A stretch of DNA of 64,000 bases from Plumapathes pennacea (Eukaryota; Cnidaria; Anthozoa; Antipatharia; Myriopathidae). This document shows positions 21,914 through 30,930 of the stretch, one piece after another. Positions within the stretch are counted from its first letter, which is position 1; the number at the start of each line of letters is the position of its first letter. The notes under the pieces are model-generated. The model was not told where the DNA came from and ran no database searches. It saw nothing but the letters and a program-made list of their open reading frames with translations. The stretch spans positions 25,861,997 through 25,925,996 of the forward strand of contig OZ038466.1 in assembly GCA_964036295.1 (NCBI GenBank), written 5' to 3'. Made by a program: the position numbers and the translations under genes.

Positions 21914-24027
21914 TATACAGTCGTTTCAAAAAAGGTTGACCCTAAAAAAATAGCAAAATAGGCAAATACCATGACCGAAAGGGATCTGTGAAATAGACAA
22001 AATAATATGAATCTGATAATATTCACGTTCGAATAAGTCATGTCATGTGCGTAGAGTGTGAACTTTGCTGGAGAATAACATATTTGCCTGAAATTCTCGG
22101 CTATTCACAAATCCCAATATCCCTTTTGGTCGTGGTATTTGCCTATTTCGCTCTTTCTTTCTTTCGAGGGTCAACCTTTTATGAAATGACTGTATAGAGA
22201 AAAAAACATTTAGAGGAAGAAAAAAATGCATGTTATGTAACTATGAAAACCTCTGAATATAAAACATACCATCACTGCGGTGCTCTGGTTTCCTTCTTGT
22301 TCTCACTCCCACAAGGATCAGGAAGAGAAGGAGTGGCCAAAACAGCTCAATCAAATTCCTCAACTGAAAAGCAAAGGAGTCTTTGAGACATTATTACCAA
22401 ATTATGTAGCACACAAAAATAAAATGATTATCAAAAACACAGAAATACTCAAATAATGGGGAGAGTATTATAACAAAATGTCTCAAACATAAACAAATAG
22501 CCTCAAACATAATATTTGGGGTACCACTGATCATTATATAATAATTACATTAAAATATTAATCAATAATTTAAGTAAATAACTTTGATCTGAAGAGCTTG
22601 TTCCAGGCAAATGCAGTAGTATTACACTGTAATTACAGTAAACATAATTTATTACATCACCCATGTACATATGAATTTTTCTTATCTTCTCATCTTTCTG
22701 GCATTGCATCTGTGAACAACTTTTCAGAAGATTATCCCATTAGAATAACAACTACACTGGCAATCCTTAACCCTTTTGGTCTTAATGGGACAACATTAGT
22801 GCAGTAATGCTGGACAATAATATTACTGTACTCTCTAAATTTTACTGCACCGGCAGTTATAGCGAGATTTTTCAATTCTAATAGCAGCTCTGGTCACTGA
22901 GAACTACTAGCACAGTAGGGGTTAATATGTCCTGATATTCTTCGGGATCATTTTTTCTCGGAATGTCAGATGATCGGCCGAACAAACTATTCTTCCCATT
23001 GATGAATGACACAGCCGGATTTCTTAATGTGCTCATGACGACAGCACGGCCCATCAACAAACAAATCACTCCATGAGTTCGCGCAACCAATCATATGCTG
23101 GCCGTGCAAAAATATCATCATGGCTCACTGCACAACATCTCAAGAATTAAGCATTCAAATACTTCGCAAACCTATAATTTCTTCTATCACCTTCGGAAAT
23201 TGTTGGCTATCAAGTGGTAAGCCGCGATTCACGCGGAAAAAGAACGAAGGAAGTTCAAAGATATTGAGGGAGAGAGTAGATATCACACGATGAGTGCACC
23301 CTCGAAAAACGTCCATTAGGATATTGGGTTCTCGAATCGGATAATTTCTGATTTATATCAAAGAATGTTTGTAAAACCTCGGTTTTGCTGTGTAACGGTC
23401 TTCTGCGTCGGAAAATCCTAGACAACGAAATGCAGACCGGAAAGGGAAATTTTCACGAGAGCAGAGTGAATAAACAAAATGGCGATCTAAACCATCTGCC
23501 GACACAAAGCTTTCACATGAATCGCGAACTTCCTGTCGATGAAGATCCCTTGCGCTGCAGTAATTAGACGGAAAAAAGTACAATAACGTCAAGATGCATC
23601 GAACAAATCTGATAAAAACCTGAATAGAATAGCATACAGAGCGGCTGTGTTAAACAGCCGGCGCGTTCAAGCCCAAGACGCGCATGGAACTGACATTTAC
23701 ACAAAATTATCGTTTCAGTTGGTGAACGCAAATCGACGGTGTACCACGTTCTTTCAGTTTTAAGAGTTAAATGTACGAGTTGAAAAGGAATGGAATATAT
23801 CTGCGCTGACTGGTACCAGTCTATTGAAGGTTCATATTATTAACGTCTATTTTTTTCACGCAACATGCCAGACACGAATCGAATTTATAGCAATCTTCCA
23901 GTGTTAAGACTCGGGGCCTAGTGAAAAAGTTAAACAAAAACGTTCACAGTCAAACACTTACGTGCTGCCGCTTGCGAAGCGTGAAGTTTTTCCACAGCAC
24001 AAGCTTCAGCTGTCCCCAGAACCGCAT
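3336..24027 (-). CDS. Full-length ABC transporter, ABCA1/ABCA4/ABCA7 clade, with a trefoil domain in extracellular loop 1
   Basis: I reconstruct 46 coding exons totalling 7359 nt (2452 aa plus TGA at 3336-3338), keeping frame at every junction with canonical GT-AG sites. Human ABCA1 has 2261 aa and ABCA4 2273. The start ATG (24027) opens [20 protein letters not shown], matching the ABCA1-type N-terminus. Order: TM1 (about 23-43), large extracellular domain 1 (44-800), TM2-6 (800-1015), NBD1 (Walker [10 protein letters not shown] 1131-1139, LSGG 1230-1233, Walker B Asp1254), TM7 (about 1575-1595), extracellular domain 2, TM8-12, NBD2 (GVNGAGKT 2124-2131, YSGG 2223-2226, Asp2247) and the C-terminal VFINFA motif (2394-2399). 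Both ATPase sites look intact. Family members flip phospholipid, sterol or retinoid lipids across membranes; the substrate here is unknown. The odd feature is a trefoil module at residues 447-491. It cannot be assigned to ABCA1, ABCA4 or ABCA7 individually, so no symbol is given. Confidence 0.93.
3873..6247 (-). CDS. ABCA exons 37-45: linker and nucleotide-binding domain 2
   Basis: Exons 6124-6247, 5824-5892, 5575-5681, 5255-5396, 5047-5181, 4651-4754, 4324-4416, 4116-4221 and 3873-4010. They encode [13 protein letters not shown], then [20 protein letters not shown] (Walker A), [13 protein letters not shown] (Q-loop), [17 protein letters not shown] (signature), [20 protein letters not shown] (Walker B/D-loop), [14 protein letters not shown] (H-loop), then [13 protein letters not shown] and the [13 protein letters not shown]-type C-terminal strand. 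No key residue is missing, so both NBDs are predicted active. Confidence 0.93.
6365..8025 (-). CDS. ABCA exons 32-36: second transmembrane bundle (TM8-12)
   Basis: Exons 7848-8025, 7361-7476, 7132-7279, 6788-6908 and 6365-6494. Clear family blocks are [94 protein letters not shown] and [17 protein letters not shown]. Residues about 1823-2054. The acceptor of exon 32 lies at 8026-8027, giving the in-frame [13 protein letters not shown] foldback element occupies 6551-6703 between exons 35 and 36. Confidence 0.92.
6551..6703. mobile_element. Foldback (MITE-like) element with CGGAC-rich arms
   Basis: The left end begins CAGTCAACTCCTAAGACGGA. The reverse complement of the right end begins CAGTCAACTTCCTCTTAACG and includes further GACGGACAC steps. 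The right end is followed by TA (6704-6705), typical of Tc1/mariner-type insertion; the left TA is degraded (TAGT). The centre is a short hairpin (GGAACGG, loop, CCGTTCC) near 6635-6654. It has no coding capacity and lies in ABCA intron 35. Confidence 0.5.
6991..7040. repeat. Poly-A run followed by GAACA pentamers
   Basis: About 25 consecutive A followed by GAACAGAACAGAACAG-type repeats, in ABCA intron 34. GA dinucleotides precede it. It could be a retroposon tail, but no body is recognisable. Confidence 0.7.
8215..10110 (-). CDS. ABCA exons 27-31: TM7 and extracellular domain 2
   Basis: Exons 9754-10110, 9069-9318, 8748-8853, 8453-8564 and 8215-8275. Exon 27 contains the basic stretch before TM7 ([18 protein letters not shown]) and the TM7 helix. 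Exon 28 has the family cysteine and proline block [13 protein letters not shown], then [19 protein letters not shown]. Exon 29 starts with RYGGVSFGD. Exon 30 carries [20 protein letters not shown]. Loop 2 appears typical in size, unlike loop 1. The short intron after exon 28 holds an AGAAATC-type minisatellite, and the intron after exon 27 a degenerate ACAGG-type tandem array. Confidence 0.9.
8878..9036. repeat. Intronic minisatellite, about 24-bp unit
   Basis: Around six diverged copies of a unit like GGTTAGATTTCCTAGAAATC, alternating CCTAG and CCAAG variants. It fills most of the intron between ABCA exons 28 and 29, stopping about 30 bp short of exon 28. Confidence 0.8.
9516..9700. repeat. 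Degenerate ACAGG/CACAG tandem array
   Basis: A purine-rich stretch with many ACAGGGACA, ACACAG and ACAGGTACAG steps at about 6- and 12-bp spacing, in the intron between ABCA exons 27 and 28. Divergence is high, so this is an old array. Confidence 0.55.
10420..11240 (-). CDS. ABCA exons 24-26: post-NBD1 regulatory domain and linker
   Basis: Exons 10933-11240, 10663-10705 and 10420-10554. The first encodes the regulatory domain typical of the clade ([14 protein letters not shown], then [14 protein letters not shown]). The 43-nt micro-exon gives [10 protein letters not shown], and exon 26 is basic then acidic (RRPSFRGR... DESDEDATD), a likely cytoplasmic linker before TM7. The intron at 10706-10932 contains an old tandem duplication of about 90 bp. 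Confidence 0.88.
10735..10920. repeat. Diverged tandem duplication of about 90 bp
   Basis: Copy 1 (about 10735-10825) and copy 2 (about 10826-10920) share the order: Cys/Leu-like TTTGAG or CTTGAG step, CAGACCATCAATTCTCCTAA (copy 2 CAGACTATCAATTCTCCTAA), then TT(C/A)A(G)AGCAG and a final TGGGAGAA or TAGGAGAG. It lies wholly within ABCA intron 24. Confidence 0.6.
11640..13604 (-). CDS. ABCA exons 19-23: linker and nucleotide-binding domain 1
   Basis: Exons 13450-13604, 12929-13039, 12392-12714, 12089-12285 and 11640-11903. Exon 19 begins with the conserved [12 protein letters not shown] stretch. Exon 20 uses the acceptor at 13040-13041 (not the nearer CAG), which keeps phase and yields [15 protein letters not shown]1 has Walker [11 protein letters not shown]-loop region [10 protein letters not shown], signature [10 protein letters not shown], Walker [14 protein letters not shown], and H-loop [16 protein letters not shown]. 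All catalytic positions are present, so this half should bind and hydrolyse ATP. Exon 23 continues to the conserved KGYYVTL strand. Confidence 0.93.
13303..13368. repeat. 66-bp intronic interspersed repeat, copy 1
   Basis: The segment starts GATCAACTTTAATTTTC, contains CTTTTACCAGAGATATATC and ends AGTAAGGAGAATTTGG. A second copy of equal length lies at 16719-16784 in another ABCA intron, about 80% identical by eye. It is probably a fragment of a dispersed family. Confidence 0.6.
14010..15701 (-). CDS. ABCA exons 16-18: first transmembrane bundle (TM2-6)
   Basis: Exons 15578-15701, 14717-15037 and 14010-14214. They encode the conserved intracellular helix block [16 protein letters not shown], hydrophobic segments around [20 protein letters not shown], the ABCA hallmark [17 protein letters not shown], and the [16 protein letters not shown] loop before TM6. 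Residues about 800-1015. Exon 17 (321 nt) is purely phase 0 at both ends. The intron at 14215-14716 contains a small foldback element and GT-rich sequence; the intron at 15038-15577 contains CA-rich sequence. Confidence 0.9.
14386..14458. mobile_element. Small TA-flanked foldback element
   Basis: An imperfect inverted repeat with CTGTATTAAGCGGACAC on the left and GTGTCCGCCTAATACAG on the right, closed by a short loop around TCCCTTCGGG. TA dinucleotides flank both ends (14384-14385 and 14459-14460). The CGGACAC arms resemble those of the element at 6551-6703. It is in ABCA intron 17, next to GT-rich repeats. Confidence 0.5.
15861..24027 (-). CDS. ABCA exons 1-15: N-terminus, TM1 and extracellular domain 1
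   Basis: Exons (transcript order): 23962-24027, 22270-22363, 21566-21707, 21213-21379, 20889-21010, 20235-20372, 19915-20019, 19590-19769, 18820-19144, 18575-18709, 17958-18133, 17471-17599, 16916-17243, 16354-16465, 15861-16037. Exon 2 carries TM1 ([17 protein letters not shown]). Family landmarks are [35 protein letters not shown] and [10 protein letters not shown]. Exon 4 is best started at 21379: the CAG at 21380-21382 gives the correct phase, while nearer AGs break frame. Exon 9 includes a Glu/Lys-rich acidic stretch and exon 13 a Met-Asn-Asn-Ala repeat with several NxS/T sites; both look like lineage-specific loop insertions. Intron 1 (22364-23961, 1.6 kb) is the longest of this gene. 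Confidence 0.88.
16719..16784. repeat. 66-bp intronic interspersed repeat, copy 2
   Basis: Partner of 13303-13368: starts GATCAACTTCCATTTTC, contains CTTTTACCAGAAATGTATC and ends AGTAAGGAGAATTTGG. The flanks differ from copy 1, arguing for two independent insertions rather than a local duplication. Confidence 0.6.
18575..18709 (-). CDS. ABCA exon 10: trefoil (P-type) domain module
   Basis: This 135-nt exon encodes residues 447-491. It has six cysteines (449, 460, 470, 475, 476, 487) with gaps of 10, 9, 4, 0 and 10 residues. From the second cysteine on, this is the spacing of secreted trefoil factors. It also has the trefoil core R457-x-D-C-G-x-P-G-I-S and the C-C-F-D-D step. Differences from the usual pattern: Trp462 where Phe/Tyr is common, and Arg-Phe-Cys instead of Pro-Trp-Cys at the last cysteine. 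Both flanking introns are phase 1, so the exon is a symmetrical 1-1 module of the kind moved by exon shuffling. It sits just before the ABCA-conserved region starting ECNCLMNEL. The position places it outside the cell or in the lumen, where the three disulfides could form. Trefoil domains bind carbohydrate or stabilise mucus-associated proteins; that role here is inference. Confidence 0.88.
19510..19543. repeat. Perfect 34-bp palindrome
   Basis: GAACTTTAGAAGCAAGG is followed directly by its exact reverse complement, with no spacer. Flanking bases 19493-19509 and 19544-19560 extend it as an imperfect stem. It lies in ABCA intron 8. Confidence 0.9.
19794..19850. repeat. (TAAA)n microsatellite
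   Basis: About 14 uninterrupted AAAT/TAAA tetramers in ABCA intron 7. Confidence 0.95.
21825..21917. repeat. Two (AT)n blocks split by a copied transposon end
   Basis: AT dinucleotides run from 21825 to about 21868. Then ACAGTCGTTTCAAAAAAA (about 21869-21890) interrupts, and AT dinucleotides resume to 21917. The interrupting sequence is the same as the left end of the adjacent foldback element at 21918-22192, so the microsatellite and transposon end were duplicated together. Confidence 0.85.
21918..22192. mobile_element. MITE-like foldback element with TA target duplication (Tc1/mariner type)
   Basis: A 275-bp element flanked by TA (21916-21917 and 22193-22194). The left end reads CAGTCGTTTCAAAAAAGGTT and the reverse complement of the right end CAGTCATTTCATAAAAGGTT. 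Similarity continues inward through GACCCT, ATAGGCAAATACCA and AAAGGGAT, so each arm spans roughly 70-75 bp. There is no ORF of transposase type, so it is non-autonomous. It lies in ABCA intron 2. Confidence 0.8.
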
Positions 24028-24739
24028 TTCGTCTTCTCCGTTTTTTCACGGTATCCGTGCTCGGGTGGAAGTTGCTGTTGGGCGAGTGTCCCCCAAAAAT
24101 CGAGTTAGCTGAGCTGAAAAGCTCACAAGCATCGAAAAACCCACGAAAATGAACCTGTTTAGATGACAGACGCCAGAAGGACACGCAGGAAAATATCGAA
24201 GGTAACCCGATCTAAAATTGTCTGCTCGCAGACTTTTATAACTCTCTCGTCATCGCGATGTATCGCAATTGCAAGCACTCCTGCAAATGAATACAGAAAA
24301 ACAGGAAGTTAAAAGAATACACTTGATCGCGAGAACGTGACGATGACGAAGCAATACCTTCGAGGTTCCTTGTTGTGCACTAAACATCTTTTATCATAAA
24401 TTGTTTACTTGTCAATCGGGAGGCTGGGAAGCACTATCCCCAGGCTCACTCGATACTTCTTTGACGCCTGCTGTTAACTGCAGATCGAGAAGACTGTAAG
24501 AGTTTGAAAGGTATGGAAGGTCGTGAAAGAGAATCTAAGCCGTAAAATTCCAAGTAGATAGTTTAAAGGAGATTGTGTACAAATAGATTGTCCAACCGTG
24601 ATATTTAAAGATCTGACTTTTAAGCAGCTTTGAGGTTTTGTGAGAGCCAGGTGATGAATCTAAAATGAGTTCATGATTTTTACTTTCTTAGGTCTCCTAC
24701 ATGCATAAAATGGCAAGTATTTAATCAAGTATTTAAACT
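24028..24739. promoter_or_regulatory. Divergent (probably bidirectional) promoter region, ABCA / FBXW9
   Basis: The two start codons are 712 bp apart on opposite strands, so this interval must hold both 5' UTRs and promoters unless upstream non-coding exons exist. I see no confident TATA box or initiator, nor any coding exon. The part next to the ABCA start is richer in G+C than the part next to FBXW9. Confidence 0.55.
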
Positions 24740-27700
24740 ATGGATAAAGAAGCCCAAGAGAGTGCTGACAGCTTTACTAGATTGTCACTTTTGGCAGCTG
24801 GACAAGAGGAAGAATGCTGTAAAAGTGAGAGTTTGTGCAGTGCAACAGATGATCATCAATTGAGACCTGATCAAAGAATCCATGCAGTAGATAAATGTGG
24901 GAGCCTTCAAGTAACCGAAGGACTGGCTACAAATGGTGATGAAAGCAATATTGCACTAATGACAAGGAGTATTTCTCATCTAATGGATCTTCCTCCAGAA
25001 CTTCTTTTGGCAATTTTCTCACACCTTGATGCTAGGTTTTCTCTGTTAGTTTTGCCTTGTGTCTGTCAACTGTTTTATGATTTATTATTTCTGGAGTCGA
25101 GCTGGAAAACCAGGTTTGCCAAGACATGGCCACATAGGGACAAACCAGCAGATTATGACTATGTGTCAAGGTTTGTGGTTTCCTGCAGGTCTAATATATT
25201 ATTAGTGTTAGTCTTACTAATAGCTGAGGAATGAAGTAATATTTATGATATTAATAATGATAAAGTAGTTCTACACAGCACCCAGCTGGTTCCATAGATT
25301 CCTTGCTTGTGGCAGAGGCTGCTTGCATGCATGTCCGAAGAGTGGCTAACCTTCCCGCAAGGGTATGAGAGGAACCTCTGGAACCAGAGTATTCTCACAG
25401 AGCCTTAGTATTTGAATTGATTATATTTCTTTGACTTTTCTTCTGTATTTTCATTAATTATCATTGTTGTTCTGTAAAATTTACATTTTAGTTGGAAAAA
25501 AGTATGTGTTGAACATGAAGACATGGATAGATTCTGGTCAGATCCAGAGACCAGTTTTGATTTCTACCAACTCTCTTGCCACATCGCTCCAGTAGATGCG
25601 GTGCACATCATGTGTGGTGGGAGGCTGTGTGCCTCTGGTTCTCGAGACAGAACAATTGGTATCTGTGACTTGTCATCCCTTAGAGATCCCTCTGATGTTG
25701 GTGCTACAAAGAATGCATTTCGGCATTTCCTAGATGGACACAAGGTGAACCAACAATCAACAGATCTAATCTGAAGTTCAACCTCTTACTGGCTAGAGAT
25801 ATAGTATGGCGAACTTAGCATTTGACTTTTATAGCTTGGCTTACCTCACCACCCCAGCAATTGAATGATCATTCTTACTACATGATAATCATATATTTTA
25901 TCACTGATTGGGATGCTAGACCCTTTTAGAATCATGACATTAGTTTTGAGTCCATTAGGCTTTTTTTTTTTGTCAGTTCAGAGTCTAAATGTTGAAAACA
26001 AGGCAGCCCTGTTTGCAAAAAAAAAAGTACTATATATATATCTATAGCAGTGAAGTACTATATATACTCGGTTTCTTCAATTGTAGTATAAGACAAGCCT
26101 GGAACCTAGTATCTACTGAAAGCTAGAAAACCCTAGCTGATAATATGTGTATAGGGTTTTCTCTCTTCTCCATGAATCTACCATATATATTATCTCCCCA
26201 CCCTCTCCCCCACAGGGATGGGTGTGGACTCTCAACAGTGACCCCACAGGGGCCCCGAGGGTCTGCTCTGGATCTTGGGACAAGACAGTGAAGATCTGGG
26301 ACCTTAGAGGTCCTAACAATGAAATGGCAACTTTGAGGTATAAATTTATGTGCTTGATGTTGGATCTCATCATGAGTTGCGTATCTTTGAAGCATAGTTG
26401 TCTGCCTTTATTAAAAAAAGAATAAAAAAAAAAAAAACAGTGATAACAGTGACAATGAAACTACAGGCAATGCAATCAAACTCATTTCCATATGAAAGGT
26501 TTTTCACTAGACCTTGCTTTGAAACAGGCAAAAAACAACTCGCAAGTGGCCTTTATTTATTGGGAGGCGGAAAAGCCTCTTACTGTACTTATTGGTTGCT
26601 GTCCATGGCTTCTTAGGGACCACAATGCAGCTGTGTTGTGCTTGGCTTGGAATACCGATGTTCTTGTGACCGGGTCTTATGACAAGCACGTAAGGCTGTT
26701 CGATCTACGAGGTATTAAATCCGTCAAACATCTTATTGTATGTCTATTTATTTTCAATGTGGACGAATTTGAACGCCATATCCCCATGTACAAGTGCTTT
26801 TTACAAAAGTTACTTTTCTGCCTAGTTATGGCCGCTGCACGTAGAAGAGCCAGAGAGAGAGAAAAAAAAGGGAATAGTATTTCACATATAAGGCGCTGTT
26901 ACGCTGTGCAATTTTCTCAACAACTTGTCTCGCAACGGTTGAAAATTTATCGTTGCAGTTGAAGAGGTGAGATGTTACACTGTGAAGCACGATCTCAGCA
27001 ACTTGCATGGGACGATTTATGCCGAGAAAAGTTGGGACAACTCCATTCGCTATTTATGTAATTGTCGGCGCTTCGCGACAATTTGGTTTATGACTTGCAT
27101 GACATTCGTGCATTGACTAATTTTGCTGTCCTTTTTTCCATTATAATGTGTCATATTTTTGTCTTCTCCAAGCTTTATATGAGCTGTTATTACTGTGATA
27201 AAGGTCTATTGAACGCGCCCCAAGTTCTGATATTGCTGACGTTTTGAACATTTGCTCTTAATAATAGAGGAATTAGTGCTATTAACGCAATATTTTAGTA
27301 TCGATTTTAGTTCATGCAATCATTCTTTGCTTATTCATGCCGATGTAAAACCATCACTAGTTTTTACGAGACTTACTCCATCTGAGGGCTGTTTCTAAGT
27401 ATATTTTGCTCTTGACATTGCAGAAAGCAAAGTGGTTTCCGAGTTGAAATACCATAGCCGTCCTGTGCTGTGTTTATTGGCAGACGAGCAGTTCATCATC
27501 AGTGGCAGCGAGGACAAGACTATGCGTATTTTTGACCGCCGGGCTGGACAGCTATTCAAGACTATCAAGGTAAAAACTTAACACGCAAATGGAATGAAAA
27601 CTTTTCACAAAGGTGGACTGAGTTATCAGTCAAAAATGATGCGTTCAAATGAAAGCGAATTAGTGCGGACGCGTGACTTCAAAATTGAAGTTTTTGAGAA

Positions 27701-29232
27701 CGAATAAGTGGCGATGGAGGCCGCCTCAGAAGAGGAGCATAAAAATATGACAGAAATTCCCCCAAACCATCCAGAAAGTGAAGACTTTTACGCTTTAATT
27801 TAGGGATAGAAAAGTTAAGACAGTTGAAAATTTTACGTCCATGTCTTTCTTCTCCTCAGCTCGGCAGCCCTGCCTTCTGCATCTGTTCTTGTGAGACGTC
27901 TGGCTATAACTACCTGCGAGTAGGAGGCAGAGAGGGCCAAATCTATTTGTTCGATTCTTCTGGTTCTTCCTTTGAAGCGCTCACGGTATGAGTCACACAG
28001 CTCAGTCGTTTGTACACAGATCTTTCTTATTTTTTCAGCGAGAACCTCATTCTGGACTTTTACTGATCACAAAATAGCATTATATCAGGGATGAAAAGGA
28101 CCTTGTTCGGGTGGAGGACCTCTCACAGAAAGTGCCGAGTCGTGACTTTGTTTCAATTGTCCGAGAAAAGCATACAAAGATAAATCAAAGGAGAGAAGTA
28201 ATTCAAATATTGTATCTCACCGTTTAATTTGGTTTGTGGATCTGCAGTTCACTTTGCTTTGCGTGCATGGTGGATACTGATGCCTTAAAAGAAACTATAG
28301 CGTCTATCTGTTGGCCCTTTCTCACTTATGTTTTTGCAATGGATTGTCGGTAGAACAATCGTTCTTTTTTCTTGGTTTTCAGCCCACAGACCTTGGGACT
28401 GATGCACGGGGCAAAGTGACGGGACTGTGTCAATATGGCGGAGCTGTGGTAGCATCGTCTACTGACCACTCTATCAAGGTGCGTTCAATCTTTAACAACA
28501 GAAAATTAGAAAGTGGACAAGCAATCTTAACATGTCTGAACCCGTTGGCAAGAGAGAGAGAGAGAGAGGGAGAGAAATTGAACACGAAAAATTGTCAATA
28601 CAAAGATTGCTTCACCGTGAGAACAGAGGCGTAAACTTCCATGTATGACTCATAAGTGAAGCGATAAAAGCATCAATTACTTTGCTGATAAACTTTAGTT
28701 CTGCTTTCTAAGAGTTGTGATAACTTCGTACTAAATAACTTCCAAATTCTTGCATCTCAATACGCAATACTCAATACTCAAGACTTTCTTTGTAATGTCC
28801 AGTTCGTAGTTTGGATATCAATAGGTTTAATTCCCAAGTTGATGTTACTACTACGTATTATTGTAAGGGAAGGAAAGAAGGGCGAGTACAGGTGCCACGT
28901 TTTATTTCAGCCCGACTGCATTCAGAGCTGTGGGACTTCAGGGTGTGCTTTAAAGATTCATTCTAAATTTAAACTCTTTTATAGGTTCTTGAGCCGTCCA
29001 GAGTCCCATCTCTTATTCGTTCGTTTGACGAGCACAATGGTGAAGTAGCTGCGGTAGGTCTTGGCTTTATCTTACAAATCAAACGTTTTATTGCTGACAT
29101 CGATTGCAGCTTTTAATGGTATTTCTTCTTTTATTATACCAGCTCCATAGCAGCTGCGGTGTCCTGGCGTCGGCTTCAAGTGATTTATCTGTCGGCATTT
29201 GGAGGCCCAGAAGCATTCGCCCTTCAACGTGA
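24740..29232 (+). CDS. FBXW9: FBXW9-like F-box/WD40 protein (ubiquitin-ligase substrate receptor)
   Basis: Nine exons: 24740-25170, 25492-25744, 26216-26337, 26617-26711, 27424-27569, 27860-27985, 28383-28478, 28985-29053, 29143-29232. They total 1428 nt (475 aa plus TGA) and are in frame throughout. The F-box lies at residues 81-125 (LMDLPPELLLAIFSHL). FBXW9-type sequence follows (CHIAPVDAVHIMCGGRLCAS) and then WD blades ending CDL, IWDLRG, LFDLRG, IFDRR, LFDSS and IWR. The first blade has Cys instead of the usual Trp. By family, it would join an SCF (SKP1-CUL1-F-box) ligase and present substrates through the WD propeller; the substrate is unknown. The N-terminal 80 residues are non-conserved and acidic. 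The start chosen is the first ATG in the open frame. The gene is head-to-head with the ABCA gene. Confidence 0.9.
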
Positions 29233-30930
29233 AACCCAGTGAATTATACACCATGAAAAATCCCTTGCATGCACCACCACCAGAGAGAGAACGTTAAGCC
29301 TGGTTCACTGGCGTATAAAGCGTGCGCGCAGTGCTTGTGGACCGACATAAAACAAACGCAAATGCAAGTTTCCACTCGTTCGTTTGCACTTCTCTTATTG
29401 CAGTCGTATCGTACGCTTGAAGAGCTGATTTATAGATTCATGCACGCTGGCGAGACAGTCAATATTTAAGCGATCTGAGGTCGGTCAAGACTAAGTGCGA
29501 GTCGAGTGTGAACAGTGGACTTTTCCACAGATTTATCGACAGTGTGAGCGCACATAAAGTACGATCTCCTTTTAAGGCGGGAAACACGGTGCAACATTGC
29601 GTGCAATTGGATTTTGTTCGGCGGACACACCCTGCAACATTTCACGCAACATTACGTGCAGCCATTTTGATCCCGGACGCCGGCGAAATTTGATTGTTGA
29701 AGTAGAACTCGCCTCTACATTGCACGTTCTTGACTTATTTTATAGTTTTTAGCACGAACTCTTAAGAACCTTAGGAGATTCTAGTTGTTTAATACCGTTA
29801 GTCTAGAGAAATCTTAAGTCACAGATGAGTATTTATTAGTTGAGGACCTCCATGGAATTGACTGGAGCTTTCTTCGCTAAATATTTATCTTTCGTGCCAT
29901 ACGTACGAATGCAGCAACGACTTTGTCTTTCACTAACGACGGGATCAAGAGTTCTGGATTTAGGTGCAAATAAAGCACTCATTATCTCATAGCTGTTAGT
30001 GGTGTGGCAACATGAAGTCATTTTACTACAACGAGGATGTGTGACTTGTTCTTTTCCTGACCGCACGCGTCGACAGCAATGCTTGGCATCTTTCGCTTTG
30101 CCGTATGCGCGACTCTCAAGTTTTGACCAATAAGTGTGGACAGGCATGAAGCTTTGTGTCTGACCGGCACCGCAGACAAGCTGTGTCTGTTCTTGTGCAA
30201 GACCGACAAAACCAATCATGACTTGGTTACTGGTATGAGTCCAAAATCCGTCATGCCATCAGTCCAAACTCCCACGGAACATTCACGATTTCCCTTGACA
30301 AAGGAAGTCGTTAAAAATGTGGTCGTGAACTCATGAAGTGGACTGTCAGACTTTACAAATCAATGTAATGAGAAATGGATGACCAAACCACAAGAATGAG
30401 ACAGCTTAGCCAGCCATCACTTACAGCAAATAAATTAGTTTTCTTTCAGGTAAAATCAAGCTCACACTGCTTTGACATGCTACAATCTTGTAGAATATGG
30501 AGGTCCTCTCGACCTCTTGCAGGTTTTACACCAAATTTACAATTTTCCCGCTTAAAACTGTGATCATTCAACACCTCAAGGAGAACTCCAATTGTTACTC
30601 TAAAACACACAGGTATCCAAAATGTACCATTCCATGGTAACGCGAATTACCGTGCCTCAAAACTCATAACATGGGTAATCCTGTGCAAGAGTTTTCCATT
30701 TCATGTTCGTCAAACTTCGCGGTAAAAGAGCAATGGTCCTGAACGCAACTGGGTCCTCTCATCCATCCGGGATACGACGGGTCACTGACCAACAGACAAT
30801 CCGCAACTCAAGAAGAGAACCAATCTCAGCTGCCCTTCATATCCGGGAAGTCCGGCAGACCTCTGACCAGTGGAAAACACTCCAACGCCGCGTTTTGCTT
30901 GAGCCGAAGTCGTCAAAGCAAATCCTCACG
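29233..30930. other. Intergenic region between FBXW9-like and CCDC24-like genes
   Basis: About 1.7 kb between two convergent genes. It includes FBXW9 3' UTR, repeated CAACATT/CGTGCA steps near 29590-29660, and a possible Tc1-type transposase fragment near 30740-30905. No other gene structure is seen. Confidence 0.5.
30740..30905 (+). pseudogene. Possible Tc1-like transposase fragment
   Basis: The plus-strand frame gives GIRRVTDQQTIRNSRR, then SAALHIREVRQTSDQ, and RRVLLE. This resembles the helix-turn-helix linker region of Tc1-type transposases (RVT..QDR.IR... then a terminal R-R-L). There is no DDE catalytic domain and the fragment runs into the last exon of the opposite-strand gene. Weak call from pattern memory only. 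Confidence 0.3.

Noticed and set aside
29580-29660. Repeated CAACATT and CGTGCA words that look like a regulatory array
   Set aside because: Copies are few, irregularly spaced and unsupported by any neighbouring promoter.
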